Notes: a model not told the origin generated them from the sequence alone. Shown: positions 50,587 through 59,035, counted from the first letter of the stretch. The stretch is DNA of 64,000 bases from Phytohabitans maris (GCF_031085175.1 NZ_JAVHUY010000040.1:33751-97750); one strand, 5' to 3'. Made by a program: numbers and translations.

Positions 50587-50991
50587 ATGAACCGCGACGC
50601 GCGGGTCGGCGAGACGTTCACCACCGGGTTTCGTAGGGCCGGCTTCGCCGAGTGGAACCGCTTCGCCGCGGTCAACGACGAGTTCGTCCCGATCCACATG
50701 GACGACGCCGAGGGGCGCGCGGCCGGATATCCGGGGGCGATCGGCATGGGCCGGCTGCAATGGTCCTATGTGCACAACCTGCTGCGCGACTGGCTCGCCG
50801 GCGACGGCCGCATCGTCTCGGTGGCCCTGCGGTTCACCGGCCCGCAGCTCAAGGACGTCGAGTTCGCGCCCTTCGGTCGTGTGACCGCGATCCGTGGCGA
50901 GGAGGCGGACCTGGACGTCTGGATCGAGGACGCCGAAGGCGCCACGCTGGCGTCGGGGACGGCGACGGTGACGCTGCCGGGGCGCGGCTGA
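50587..50991 (+). CDS. MaoC family enoyl-CoA hydratase subunit
   Basis: A 134-residue single hot-dog MaoC protein. The hydratase motif is in FAAVNDEFVPIHMDD (Asp and His at the canonical spacing), followed by the GAIGMGRLQWSYVHNLL helix and the last strands TATVTLP. The size and pairing with the upstream MaoC-N gene recall ChsH1-ChsH2, a heteromeric hydratase for bulky steroid side chains. ATG 50587 lies 5-6 bp after GGAGGGG. The convergent quinone oxidoreductase gene ends 12 bp away. Confidence 0.88.
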   Translation: MNRDARVGETFTTGFRRAGFAEWNRFAAVNDEFVPIHMDDAEGRAAGYPGAIGMGRLQWSYVHNLLRDWLAGDGRIVSVALRFTGPQLKDVEFAPFGRVTAIRGEEADLDVWIEDAEGATLASGTATVTLPGRG

Positions 50992-51002
50992 AAGGCTCCT
51001 CC

Positions 51003-51938
51003 CTAGAAGGTCAGGACCACGCGCCCCCGGACGCCGCCGCCGGCCACCAGCCGGTGTGCCTCGGGGGCCCGCTCGGCGGGGAGGGTCGTCGCGACCCGCG
51101 GGGTGAGCACGCCCCGCTCGGCCAGGTCGCGCAGGCGCACCAGCAGCTCCGGCCGGTCCAGGGCCTCGACGACCGTGACGAACCGCGAGCGGATGTCCCG
51201 CCCCGGGGCGCTGTCCCACGCGCGCAGCAGGATCAGCGTGCCGCGGTCGGCGAGCGCCGGTACCAGCCGGCCCTGCTGGGTCGAGGCGTCGACGAGCCCG
51301 GCCAGGCCGCCCGGGGCGACCGCGCGGAAGCGCGTGGACACGCCGTCGCCCCGCTCGACCACGGCGTGGGCGCCGAGCGACCGGACCAGCGCCTCGTCGG
51401 CCGGGGCGGCGTCCGCCACGACGCGCAGGCCGGCGGCGACGGCGAGCTGGACCGCGTACCCGCCTACGCAGCCGGCCGCGCCGGTGACCCCGACCCAGGC
51501 GCCCGCCGTTGCCGGCAGCGCCTCGACGGCCAGCACCGCGGTCAGCCCGTTCATCGGGATCGTCGCCGCCTCCACCGCCGGCATCCCGGCCGGGACAGCG
51601 ACCACCTGGGGGCGGGGCACCACGACGTGCTCGGCGTAGGCGCCGCCGTGCGGACCGAACGGGAGCGTGAGCGCCATGACGCGGTCGCCGACCGCCAGCT
51701 CCACCCCGTCGCCGACCTCGTCCACCTCGCCGGCCGCTTCCATGCCCAGCGTGTACGGCAGCCGGACGCCGCGGGTCACCTTCCCCCGTATGCCCGAGCG
51801 GGTCAGCAGGTCGGTCGGGTTGACCGTGGCCGCCCGTACCCGGATCCGCACCTCGCCCGGCCCGGGGTGCGGCTCGGGCAGCTCGACGACCCGCAGCACC
51901 TCCGGACCGCCGAACGCGTCGAACCGGACCGCCCGCAC
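51003..51938 (-). CDS. NADPH:quinone oxidoreductase / zinc-less MDR family enzyme
   Basis: A 311-residue medium-chain reductase of the quinone oxidoreductase branch. VRFDAFGGPEVLRVVELPEP is the typical start; TLGMEAAGEVDEVGDGV and VGVTGAAGCVGGYAVQLA (cofactor loop) follow. No structural zinc cysteines are present. GTG 51938 begins 2 bp after the stop of ACAD-1, so it is third in the ACAD-2/ACAD-1 operon. It may act as an enoyl reductase for the pathway. Confidence 0.9.
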   Translation of the reverse strand: MRAVRFDAFGGPEVLRVVELPEPHPGPGEVRIRVRAATVNPTDLLTRSGIRGKVTRGVRLPYTLGMEAAGEVDEVGDGVELAVGDRVMALTLPFGPHGGAYAEHVVVPRPQVVAVPAGMPAVEAATIPMNGLTAVLAVEALPATAGAWVGVTGAAGCVGGYAVQLAVAAGLRVVADAAPADEALVRSLGAHAVVERGDGVSTRFRAVAPGGLAGLVDASTQQGRLVPALADRGTLILLRAWDSAPGRDIRSRFVTVVEALDRPELLVRLRDLAERGVLTPRVATTLPAERAPEAHRLVAGGGVRGRVVLTF

Positions 51939-51940
51939 GG

Positions 51941-53086
51941 CTAGTCCCGGTCCAGCGCGATGCCGGCGACGAGATCGACGTGCTGCGCGACCGTGCCCAG
52001 CGTCAGGCTGTCGGCGGTCGCCCGCTTGAAGTACAGGTGGGCCGGGTGCTCCCAGGTGAACCCGATCCCGCCGTGCAACTGGATCGCCGCCGCGGCCACC
52101 CGCGTGTACGCCTCCGACGCGACCGCCTTGGCGATGCTCGCCGCCAGCTGCGGGTCGTCGGTGCCGTCCTGCAACGCCCACGCGCCGTGGTACGCGGCCG
52201 AGCGCGCCTGCTCCACCGCTACCAGCATGTCGGCGCAGCGGTGCTTCACCGCCTGGAACGACCCGAGCGGACGGCCGAACTGGTACCGGCCGGTGACGTG
52301 CTCCACGGTCCGGTCGAGCATCGCCCGGCCGCCGCCGACCTGCTCGGCGGCGAGCAGCACCGCGCCGACCCGCGCCGCGTGCGCCAGGGCCGCCAGCGCC
52401 CGCTTCTCCCCGGCGATCAGCCTCGCCGGGGCACCGGAGAACTCCACCACCGCCTGCCGGCGGGTCAGGTCGAGCGTGGCCAGCGGCTCCCGGCGTACCC
52501 CGTCGGCGGCGGCGTCGACCGCGAACAGGGCGACGCCGTGGTCGGTGCGGGCGGCGACCAGCAGCAGGTCGGCGGCGGCGCCGTCGGGAACGAACTCCAC
52601 CCGCCCGCTGACGACCCAGCCGTCGCCTTCCGCCTTCCACCCGTCGCCTTCCGCCTTCGCCGCGACGGTGACCGCCGCGGCGTCGAAGGTGCCGCCGGTC
52701 AACGGCGCCGCCACCGTGGCGGTCCGCCCGCCGTCGACGAGATCCGGCAGGTACGCCCGCCGGGTGGCGTCGTCGCCGGCCGCCGAGAGCAGGGGGATCG
52801 CCAGGGCGAGCGTGCCGACCACCGGGCCGCAGACCAGCGCCGCGCCCATCTCCTCGACCGCCACCGCCTGCGCCACCAGGCCCGCGCCGGCGCCGCCGAA
52901 CTCCTCGTCGACCGCCAGCCCCAGCACGCCGAGCTCCGTGCCGAGCCGGCGCCACAGCTCGGCGTCGTAGCCGGCCTCGGTCTCCATCGTGGCGCGTACG
53001 ACCGGCTCCGGTGAGAACTCCGCGCAGAACTTGCGGACCATGGCGCGCAGGTCGTCCAGGTCCTCGGTGAACTCGAACTCAGCCAT
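51941..53086 (-). CDS. Acyl-CoA dehydrogenase (ACAD-1)
   Basis: A 381-residue acyl-CoA dehydrogenase. FTEDLDDLRAMVRKFCAEFS is the N-terminal helix, GRYQFGRPLGSFQAVKHRCA the FAD/subunit region, and QLHGGIGFTWEHPAHLYFKR the closing helix pair. The usual EPGAGSD flavin loop is reduced, which is typical of one partner in alpha2-beta2 ACADs such as FadE28-FadE29. A 21-bp duplication (52621 and 52642) doubles KAEGDGW. ATG 53086 has AGGTGA upstream; GTG 53095 is an alternative. It overlaps operon-wise with ACAD-2, 9 bp away. Confidence 0.9.
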   Translation of the reverse strand: MAEFEFTEDLDDLRAMVRKFCAEFSPEPVVRATMETEAGYDAELWRRLGTELGVLGLAVDEEFGGAGAGLVAQAVAVEEMGAALVCGPVVGTLALAIPLLSAAGDDATRRAYLPDLVDGGRTATVAAPLTGGTFDAAAVTVAAKAEGDGWKAEGDGWVVSGRVEFVPDGAAADLLLVAARTDHGVALFAVDAAADGVRREPLATLDLTRRQAVVEFSGAPARLIAGEKRALAALAHAARVGAVLLAAEQVGGGRAMLDRTVEHVTGRYQFGRPLGSFQAVKHRCADMLVAVEQARSAAYHGAWALQDGTDDPQLAASIAKAVASEAYTRVAAAAIQLHGGIGFTWEHPAHLYFKRATADSLTLGTVAQHVDLVAGIALDRD

Positions 53087-53095
53087 CTGCGTCAC

Positions 53096-54274
53096 CTACG
53101 AACGGGGTACGTCGCGCCACGGGATGTCCTTGTCGGTACGGGTGTCGGGGGGCAACTTGAGCACGCGCTCGCCCAGGACGTTGCGGAGGATCTCGGAGGT
53201 GCCGCCCTCGATCGTCGCGGCCCGGGAACGCAGGTACTTGCGCTGGTACGTCGTGGGGCCCTCGTCGTCGCCGAGGTCGGAGTCGTACGACTCGTACAGC
53301 GCGCCCTCGGGGCCGAGCAGCTCCACGCAGAACTCGTACACGTGCTGGCTCAGCTCCGACCCGACCAGCTTGGCGATCGCCGCCTCCGGCCCGAAGACGC
53401 CCTTGGCCGCGCCCACCTTCGCCCGCTCCACGGTCAGCCGCTGCGCCTCGGCGCGCAGCCAGAGCCGGGCCAGCCGCTCGCGGGCCACCGGCGTGTGCGC
53501 CCGCGGCCGGCTCGCCCACAGCGCCAGCGCGTCGCCGATCGGGCCGGTGCCGCGGGCGGTTACCCGGTCGCCGAGGGAGAGCCGCTCGTCGGAGAGCGTG
53601 CTCATCGAGACCTGCCAGCCGCGCCCCACGTCGCCGAGCCGGTGCGCGTCGGGGATCCGTACGTCGTCCAGGAACACCTCGTTGAACTGGGCGCGGCCGG
53701 TGAGCTGGCGCAGCGGCCGGACCCGCACCCCGGGCGCGTGCAGGTCGGCGACGAAGTACGTCAGGCCCTTGTGCTTGGGTACGTCCGGGTCGGTGCGGGC
53801 GAGCAGGACCGCCCAGCGGGACAGGTGGGCCAGGCTGGTCCACACCTTCTGCCCGTTGACCACCCACTCGTCGCCGTCCCGGACCGCCCGGGTGGCCAGG
53901 CCCGCGAGGTCGGACCCGGCGCCCGGCTCGCTGAACAGCTGGCACCACAGCTCCTCGCCGGTGGCCAGCGGGCGCAGCCACCGGGCGGCCAGCTCCCGCG
54001 GCGCGTACCGGACGATCGTGCCGGCGACGATCCCGTACCCGACGGTGTTGACGGTGCGCGGCTCGGGGCCACCGGCCTCGATCAGCACGCGGTTCGCCGC
54101 CCGCTGGAGGGTGCGCGGCGCGTCCAGGCCGCCCAGGCCGACCGGAAAGTGCAACCAGGTGAGGCCGACGTCGTACCAGGCACCCATGAGCTGGGGGACA
54201 GGTACCGCCCGGGGCGGGTGGCTCCGCACGACGTCGCGGGCGAGCGCCGCGACCTCCTCCGCGTCGATGCTCAT
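53096..54274 (-). CDS. Acyl-CoA dehydrogenase (ACAD-2)
   Basis: A 392-residue acyl-CoA dehydrogenase. The flavin loop is complete (QLFSEPGAGSDLAGLATRA), as is WVVNGQKVWTSLAHLSRWAV, and the end is AATIEGGTSEILRNVLGER. It is first in an operon with ACAD-1 and the quinone oxidoreductase. Together with ACAD-1 it resembles the paired FadE subunits of steroid side-chain oxidation, where each gene supplies half of the active heterotetramer. ATG 54274 lies 8-9 bp after a CATAAT -10 box, so the message may be leaderless; TTG 54283 is in frame. Confidence 0.92.
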   Translation of the reverse strand: MSIDAEEVAALARDVVRSHPPRAVPVPQLMGAWYDVGLTWLHFPVGLGGLDAPRTLQRAANRVLIEAGGPEPRTVNTVGYGIVAGTIVRYAPRELAARWLRPLATGEELWCQLFSEPGAGSDLAGLATRAVRDGDEWVVNGQKVWTSLAHLSRWAVLLARTDPDVPKHKGLTYFVADLHAPGVRVRPLRQLTGRAQFNEVFLDDVRIPDAHRLGDVGRGWQVSMSTLSDERLSLGDRVTARGTGPIGDALALWASRPRAHTPVARERLARLWLRAEAQRLTVERAKVGAAKGVFGPEAAIAKLVGSELSQHVYEFCVELLGPEGALYESYDSDLGDDEGPTTYQRKYLRSRAATIEGGTSEILRNVLGERVLKLPPDTRTDKDIPWRDVPRS

Positions 54275-54277
54275 GGC

Positions 54278-54340
54278 CGCCAATTATGTCACTACTATGG
54301 TCGGATGGCTGTGACTGGTCTCGCAGATATGATGATGTCG
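54278..54340. promoter_or_regulatory. Divergent promoter of ACAD-2 and the cyclase-family gene
   Basis: GCCAATTATG and CTATGGTC (54279-54302) copy the arrangement seen before the P450-A/P450-B pair. CATAAT on the minus strand is a -10 for ACAD-2. TATGAT at 54328-54333 lies 6 bp before GTG 54340, fitting a leaderless cyclase-family transcript. Confidence 0.5.
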
Positions 54341-55299
54341 TGATCAACCGCCGGGAGTACACCGCGGACGAGGTGCACGGGATCGCGCGGCGGCACCGCA
54401 CCTGGGGCCGCTGGGGACCGGACGACGAGCTCGGCCACGTCAACCACCTCACGGCGGACCGGATCCGCGCCGCGGCCGGGCTGATCCGCCGCGGCGCCAC
54501 GTTCTCGCTCGCCATCCCGATGGATCGGGACGGCCCGCAGAGCGGCCGCAAGGCCCGGGTCAACCCGCAGCACGTGATGTTCCGCCACGGCGGCGACCTG
54601 CTCGCGGACTGGGAGAACGCCGGGCGCGGCATGCAGTCGACCGACGACGCGGTCTACATGGCGCTGCAGTCGGCCACCCAGTGGGACGCGTTCTGCCACG
54701 TGTTCCACGACGGCCGCACCTACAACGACCGCGGCCCGGAGACGGTCACCAGCGCCGGCGCGCTGCGCAACAGCATCACCGCGATGGCCGACCGCCTGGT
54801 CGGACGGGGCGTGCTGCTGGACCTGGCGCGGTTCCACCAGCGCCCCTACCTCGATCCGGGCGAGGCGATCCAGGCCGAGGACCTCGCGGCCTGCGCGGAG
54901 GCGGCGGGTGTCGAGGTCGGCGCGGGCGACATCGTGCTGGTGCGCACCGGCCACCTGGCGCGCCGGCGCGCCCAGGAAGCCTGGGGCGACTTCGTCGCCG
55001 GGCCCGCACCCGGGCTTGGCCTCGGCGCCTGTGACTTCCTGTGCCCCCGCGGCGTCGCGGCGGTCGCGACCGACACCTGGGGCCTCGAGGTCATCCCGTT
55101 CGAGTCGGTGGACGTGCGGCATCCGGTACACGTCGTGCTGCTGGTCAACGCCGGCGTGCTGATCGGCGAGATCTGGGACCTCGACGCGCTCGCCGCCGAC
55201 TGCGCCGCCGACGGGGTCTACGAGTTCTTCCTCACCGCGCCACCGCTCACGATCACCGGCGCGGTCGGTTCGCCGCTGAACCCGATCGCTATCAAGTAA
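54340..55299 (+). CDS. Cyclase family protein (kynurenine formamidase-like hydrolase)
   Basis: A 319-residue metal-dependent hydrolase of the cyclase family (PF04199). The metal motif appears as SATQWDAFCHVFHDG (near residue 110), and WGPDDELGHVNHLTADRIRAA at the start and FESVDVRHPVHVVLLVNAGV near the end are usual for the long actinobacterial members. These hydrolyse amides or lactone-like ring bonds. Placed beside Baeyer-Villiger enzymes, a lactone-opening role is plausible but inferred. GTG 54340 is chosen as a leaderless start. SDR-2 follows after 25 bp. Confidence 0.88.
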   Translation: MINRREYTADEVHGIARRHRTWGRWGPDDELGHVNHLTADRIRAAAGLIRRGATFSLAIPMDRDGPQSGRKARVNPQHVMFRHGGDLLADWENAGRGMQSTDDAVYMALQSATQWDAFCHVFHDGRTYNDRGPETVTSAGALRNSITAMADRLVGRGVLLDLARFHQRPYLDPGEAIQAEDLAACAEAAGVEVGAGDIVLVRTGHLARRRAQEAWGDFVAGPAPGLGLGACDFLCPRGVAAVATDTWGLEVIPFESVDVRHPVHVVLLVNAGVLIGEIWDLDALAADCAADGVYEFFLTAPPLTITGAVGSPLNPIAIK

Positions 55300-55301
55300 T
55301 G

Positions 55302-55324
55302 TTCTAGTTGTGTACGATGCCTGG
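55302..55324 (+). promoter_or_regulatory. Possible internal promoter before SDR-2
   Basis: TTCTAGTTGTGTACG (55302-55316) shares its first ten bases, apart from one, with island site 2. TACGAT (55313-55318) is a -10 box 6 bp before GTG 55325. SDR-2 may thus have its own leaderless, co-regulated transcript. Confidence 0.45.
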
Positions 55325-56140
55325 GTGACGATGAAGGACGAACCGCCGGCCGATCTGATCCCCGACTACACCGCGCTGATGCGCCTCGACGACCAGGTGC
55401 ACGTGGTCCTCGGCGCCGGCAACGGGATGGGGCAGCAGTCCGCCCACGCCTTGGCGGCCTTCGGCGCGACGGTGGTCTGCGTCGACCTCGACGCCGCCCG
55501 CGCGGAGGCGGTGGCCGGCGAGGTCAAGGGCATCGCGTGGAACGGCGACATCACCTCCCGGGCGGACGTGCGGCGGCTCTTCGCGGACGTGGTGGCGGCG
55601 AAGGGCCGGCTCGACGGTGTGATCGACATCGTGGGCCTCGCCCGTGCCAAGCCGGTGGTCGAGTACACCGACGACGACTGGGCGTTCCACCACGACATCG
55701 TCCTGCGCCACGCCTACCTGGCGATCCAGTACGCGACCGAGCAGTGGCGGGCGCTGGGCACCGGCGGCGCGCTGACGTTCGTCGCCTCGGCCGCCGGGCT
55801 GCTGAGCGCGCCCGGCCTCGGCGCGTACGGCGCGGCCAAGGCGGCGCTGATGTCGCTGGTACGGACGGCGGCGGTGGAGCTCGGGCCGGACGGGATCCGG
55901 GTCAACGCGGTCGCGCCCGGCGTCATCCGCACCCCGCGGTCCCAGGGGAATCCGAAGTGGACCGACGAGCTGGTGCGGGCCAACGTCGAGCGGACGCCGC
56001 TGCGCAAGCTGGGCTACCCACCGGACGTGGCCGGCGCCCTGCTCTTCTTCTCCTCGCCGCTGGCCGGACACGTGACCGGCCAGACGCTGGTCGTCGACGG
56101 CGGCGCCGGCGTCGTCTTCAACTGCGAGTCCCCTTCCTGA
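55325..56140 (+). CDS. SDR family oxidoreductase (SDR-2)
   Basis: A 271-residue short-chain dehydrogenase. The cofactor motif is VVLGAGNGMGQQSA (unusual Asn-Gly-Met-Gly), the acidic residue VCVDLDA after strand 2 points to NAD, and the triad is Ser in FVASAAGLL and Tyr-Lys in YGAAKAA; the end is VTGQTLVVDGGAG. GTG 55325 is preferred; GTG 55310 would add five residues and ATG 55331 remove two. It follows the cyclase-family gene and ends at a clear hairpin. It probably interconverts a ring hydroxyl and ketone. Confidence 0.9.
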   Translation: MTMKDEPPADLIPDYTALMRLDDQVHVVLGAGNGMGQQSAHALAAFGATVVCVDLDAARAEAVAGEVKGIAWNGDITSRADVRRLFADVVAAKGRLDGVIDIVGLARAKPVVEYTDDDWAFHHDIVLRHAYLAIQYATEQWRALGTGGALTFVASAAGLLSAPGLGAYGAAKAALMSLVRTAAVELGPDGIRVNAVAPGVIRTPRSQGNPKWTDELVRANVERTPLRKLGYPPDVAGALLFFSSPLAGHVTGQTLVVDGGAGVVFNCESPS

Positions 56141-56146
56141 GACCGC

Positions 56147-56166
56147 GAGCCCCTCTCCTGGGGCTC
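56147..56166. terminator. Hairpin terminator GAGCCCC-N6-GGGGCTC
   Basis: A perfect 7-bp GC-rich stem with a 6-nt loop lies between the convergent SDR-2 and HTH-protein genes, 7 bp after the former's stop and 23 bp before the latter's. It probably serves both directions. Confidence 0.7.
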
Positions 56167-56188
56167 TCTCCGGAGGTCGGGCCGCCGC

Positions 56189-57835
56189 TCAGCGCATGAA
56201 GTCGCGGATCAGCGTCCGGGCGAGTTCCAGGCTCTCGCCGTGGGACAGGGCCTGCCCGCCGGGCTTGACGACCCGCGCGACACCGCGCCGGATGTCGTCG
56301 CGGTAGCGGGCGTCGATCACGTCGAACTCGAGGTTCTTGACGTAGATGCGCAGCCGGTCGCGGAGCGAGCCGTCGGAGTCGGCCGCCTCCACGACCTCGG
56401 GCAGCAGGCTCGTCTCCACCAGCAGCGCGTGCGCGGTACGGCGGGCGCGTTCGTCGCGTAGACCGATCAGGATCTCCCGCGGCGAGGCCCGGATGATGTG
56501 GTCCTTCCACCAGTCGAAGTGCTCCAGCTCGTCGATGACGCCGAGCTCGATGTGCGTCTGGCCGAGGGTGCGGGCCAGCGTGTCGACGGCGCACTGTAGA
56601 TACGTCTTGCGCTCCGGCGCCGACAGCGACCGCGCGTACGAGCGCAGCTCCTGGCCGGCGTCGACGGCTGGGAAGCAGTAGCGCCGGATGCCGTGGATGG
56701 TGGTGTCCAGAAGCCCGTGCTCGTAGTGGAAGGCGCGGAACGGGCTCTCGCCGCTGGGCAGCTGATTGGGGCGGCCGGTCGTGGCCGCCCTCGGGGAGAA
56801 CCACCACGTGGTCGAGTCGTCGCGGCGCCCGTCGAGGATGTCACGCAGGATCGGCGCGCCGTAGAACCGCTGCGGCAGGATCACGCCGGGACCCCGGGCG
56901 TACGCGATGGTGACGCCGGAGGACTGGGCCTGGCGCAGGAAGCGGTTGTTGTCCAGGTAGGTGAGCGAAGCCGTGTACCGGGTCAGCGGTGTCGGGCGCA
57001 GTTGACCCACGTGGAAAGCGACGTCGTACAGCCGCAGTGGCCAGTCCTCTCCCCACACCTCCCGGGCGGCCCGGGCGATCGCGCGGCCGCAGTCGGCGTC
57101 GTCGCCGTCGTAGAGCGCGCCGACGGTGGCGCTGCCGAGCAGGCCCAGCACGGCGGTGGCGGGGGAGTCGAACCCGGCCGCCCCGTGCGCCGACCTGATC
57201 ACCAGCCCGAGCGACTCGGCGAGCCGGCCGAACGGGCTGGTGCGGTCGACCTCGAAGCGCGGATCCAGGTCGGCCAGCAGCTTGACCCCGGCCGCGTTGA
57301 ACTCGTGCTGCTGGTCGCCGACGCCCATCGAGGCGATGACGAACTCGCGCAGGACCCGCAGCTGGTCGTGCGACCGGCCGGAGAACGAGTCGTCCTCGAT
57401 GGACTCGCGGATGTCGCGGGCGATCGAGGCGGTCGAGTCCCGCTCGACGAGGCCGAGGAAGTCGAGCAGCTCGCGGCGGCGGCCCTGCGCGAACGGGACC
57501 TCGCGCGAGCGGCGGTTGGCCGCGATGGCGACCTCGGCCAGGGACACCTCGGGGCCGTAGCGGCCGCTCGCACCGGCCCGCACGTACGAGCGCAAGGTGC
57601 CGTTGCGGACCCACTGGTTGACCGCTTGACGGCTCACCCCGATCGCGCGGGCGGCCTCCGCCTGGGTCACCAGGTCGGTGGGGAGCTCTTCGCTGACGGT
57701 GCGGGTGCGCAGCCGCTCGGCCGCGCGCTCCAGCGCCCGCACGAGCTCGGGCACCGGCACCGCTCCGCTCTCGCCGAGAGTCAGGGCCAGCCGCTCCAGC
57801 GCGGTGGAGATCGTGTCCTCGGAGTTGCTCGTCAT
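56189..57835 (-). CDS. Large HTH-domain protein of unknown function
   Basis: A 548-residue protein. Residues about 50-105 hold a helix-turn-helix (LVTQAEAARAIGVSRQAVNQ, WVRNGTLRSYV) followed by LAEVAIAANRR, like excisionase/MerR-type DNA-binding domains. The rest (about 110-545), with segments such as DTIHGI-type HYEHGLLDTTIHGIRRYCFP and HFDWWKDHIIRASPREILIG, is not recognised. ATG 57835 is the start; TTG 57844 is in frame. It is divergent from a small unknown gene. It is the only clear DNA-binding protein in the right half of the island and so a candidate regulator, though not of a classic operator-binding family. Confidence 0.65.
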   Translation of the reverse strand: MTSNSEDTISTALERLALTLGESGAVPVPELVRALERAAERLRTRTVSEELPTDLVTQAEAARAIGVSRQAVNQWVRNGTLRSYVRAGASGRYGPEVSLAEVAIAANRRSREVPFAQGRRRELLDFLGLVERDSTASIARDIRESIEDDSFSGRSHDQLRVLREFVIASMGVGDQQHEFNAAGVKLLADLDPRFEVDRTSPFGRLAESLGLVIRSAHGAAGFDSPATAVLGLLGSATVGALYDGDDADCGRAIARAAREVWGEDWPLRLYDVAFHVGQLRPTPLTRYTASLTYLDNNRFLRQAQSSGVTIAYARGPGVILPQRFYGAPILRDILDGRRDDSTTWWFSPRAATTGRPNQLPSGESPFRAFHYEHGLLDTTIHGIRRYCFPAVDAGQELRSYARSLSAPERKTYLQCAVDTLARTLGQTHIELGVIDELEHFDWWKDHIIRASPREILIGLRDERARRTAHALLVETSLLPEVVEAADSDGSLRDRLRIYVKNLEFDVIDARYRDDIRRGVARVVKPGGQALSHGESLELARTLIRDFMR

Positions 57836-57873
57836 AGTGCCCAAAGTCTACGGGACATTGTCAATAGCATCGC

Positions 57874-57902
57874 TTGACGCGCCGCCACGTACCGCTTACG
57901 GT
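57874..57902 (+). promoter_or_regulatory. Promoter of the small gene at 57942
   Basis: TTGACG (57874-57879), a 17-bp spacer and TACGGT (57897-57902) form a vegetative-type promoter in the divergent gap, followed by RBS GGAGGA (57931-57936) and GTG 57942. Confidence 0.6.
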
Positions 57903-57941
57903 GGCGTGACGGGGGTTACAAAGTTGAACCGGAGGAACGGA

Positions 57942-58304
57942 GTGCTTAACATGCGTCGTGCAGTAGCACTGGCTAAGCATGCTGCAAAGCTGCTCCCCGA
58001 GCCTCCGCCGGCGGACGACGTGGAGGGTTACCTCGCCTGGCGCGACCTGGTCCTCGACACCGCGGTGCGGATCAGCGCGATTGTCGACTGCCGCGGATTC
58101 GACATTTCCCCGTCACATAGCAAACTCGACGGACATTCCCCTGTTACCTGGCAGGCGTTGCTCGCGCTGGCGTCCGCGTTGACTCCGCCGGGCCGCGTCC
58201 CGCCGCACGATCCGGCTCCTGACGTCCGGGCACTGGCCAGGGGGCGCGCCCACGGACCCCGGGCGTTCGGACACCGACCGCCGATTGTCATGTCCCACCA
58301 TTAG
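57942..58304 (+). CDS. Small protein of unknown function
   Basis: A 120-residue frame with a good promoter and RBS. The first 60 residues are helical and regular (RRAVALAKHAAKLLPEPP, GYLAWRDLVLDTAVRISAIV); the last 40 are Arg/Pro/His-rich (HGPRAFGHRPPIVMSHH) and may be disordered. GTG 57942 fits GGAGGA better than ATG 57951. No family is recognised. Its base use is slightly less GC-rich than its neighbours. It is divergent from the large HTH protein gene. The 191 bp after it contains no gene. Confidence 0.55.
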   Translation: MLNMRRAVALAKHAAKLLPEPPPADDVEGYLAWRDLVLDTAVRISAIVDCRGFDISPSHSKLDGHSPVTWQALLALASALTPPGRVPPHDPAPDVRALARGRAHGPRAFGHRPPIVMSHH

Positions 58305-58495
58305 TAAGGAGGTCCGCGGCGCAGCGTCACCGGTCCGCCGGAGGATAGGCCCCCGAAGATCCTTCTAGTGTTACTCCCATGATCCTTGACGACTACCGGC
58401 GTGCCCAACTGTTGTGGGTGCGCTATAGTCGTGTTTTGGGAAGAAGCAATGCAAGGTGACAACCGAGCATCGACTAACACTGGGGTAGGTGGACC

Positions 58496-59035
58496 GTGGC
58501 GCGTGATCGCACGGCGCGGACTCGAATCCAGCAGTACCTGGCGAAGCACGGGCCGGTCGAGGACCCGTCCGGCCTCGCCACGAGCGTACTGAAGGACGCG
58601 ATCTCGTACGAGGGCTCGTCCGTGGCGTTCATCCAGCTCATCGCGGCGATGGACCACGACGGCGAGATCGTGCGCGACATCCGTGGCAAGCGGACCTACC
58701 GGATCAGCCCCGGCGTCCAGGCCGGCGACAGCGCCGACGCCGGCACGCCGCGCTCGGCGCGGGTCCCGGTCGCCGCGGTGACCACCGCGGCCGCCGACGG
58801 CGAGCTGGTCATCGACTACGACCTGCTGGCGAAGGCGCTGGTGCGCGAGCTCTGGGAGTTCGCGACCGCCCACATCGAGCCGGCGTCGGTGCCGCGCAAG
58901 CGCCGCGACGCCGACCTCGAGCGCGTCAAGGCCGAGCGAAACGAGTACGCCAAGCGGCTCGAGCTCGCCCGCGCCAAGCTCAACGAGCTGTTCGGCGACG
59001 CGCCGGTCCAGGAGCCCGCCCGCACCGCCGGCTGA
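58496..59035 (+). CDS. Conserved-looking protein with N-terminal winged-helix-like region and C-terminal coil
   Basis: A 179-residue protein. The first 70 residues (RTRIQQYLAKHGPVEDPSGL, AFIQLIAAMDHDGEIVRDIR, GKRTYRI) look like a winged helix. An Ala/Thr/Gly linker follows, and the end is a charged coiled coil (DLERVKAERNEYAKRLELAR). No enzyme motif is seen. GTG 58496 follows AGGTGG. A TATAGT at 58424-58429 could be its -10. It may be a small nucleic acid-binding protein; a regulatory role in the island is possible but unproven. Confidence 0.65.
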   Translation: MARDRTARTRIQQYLAKHGPVEDPSGLATSVLKDAISYEGSSVAFIQLIAAMDHDGEIVRDIRGKRTYRISPGVQAGDSADAGTPRSARVPVAAVTTAAADGELVIDYDLLAKALVRELWEFATAHIEPASVPRKRRDADLERVKAERNEYAKRLELARAKLNELFGDAPVQEPARTAG

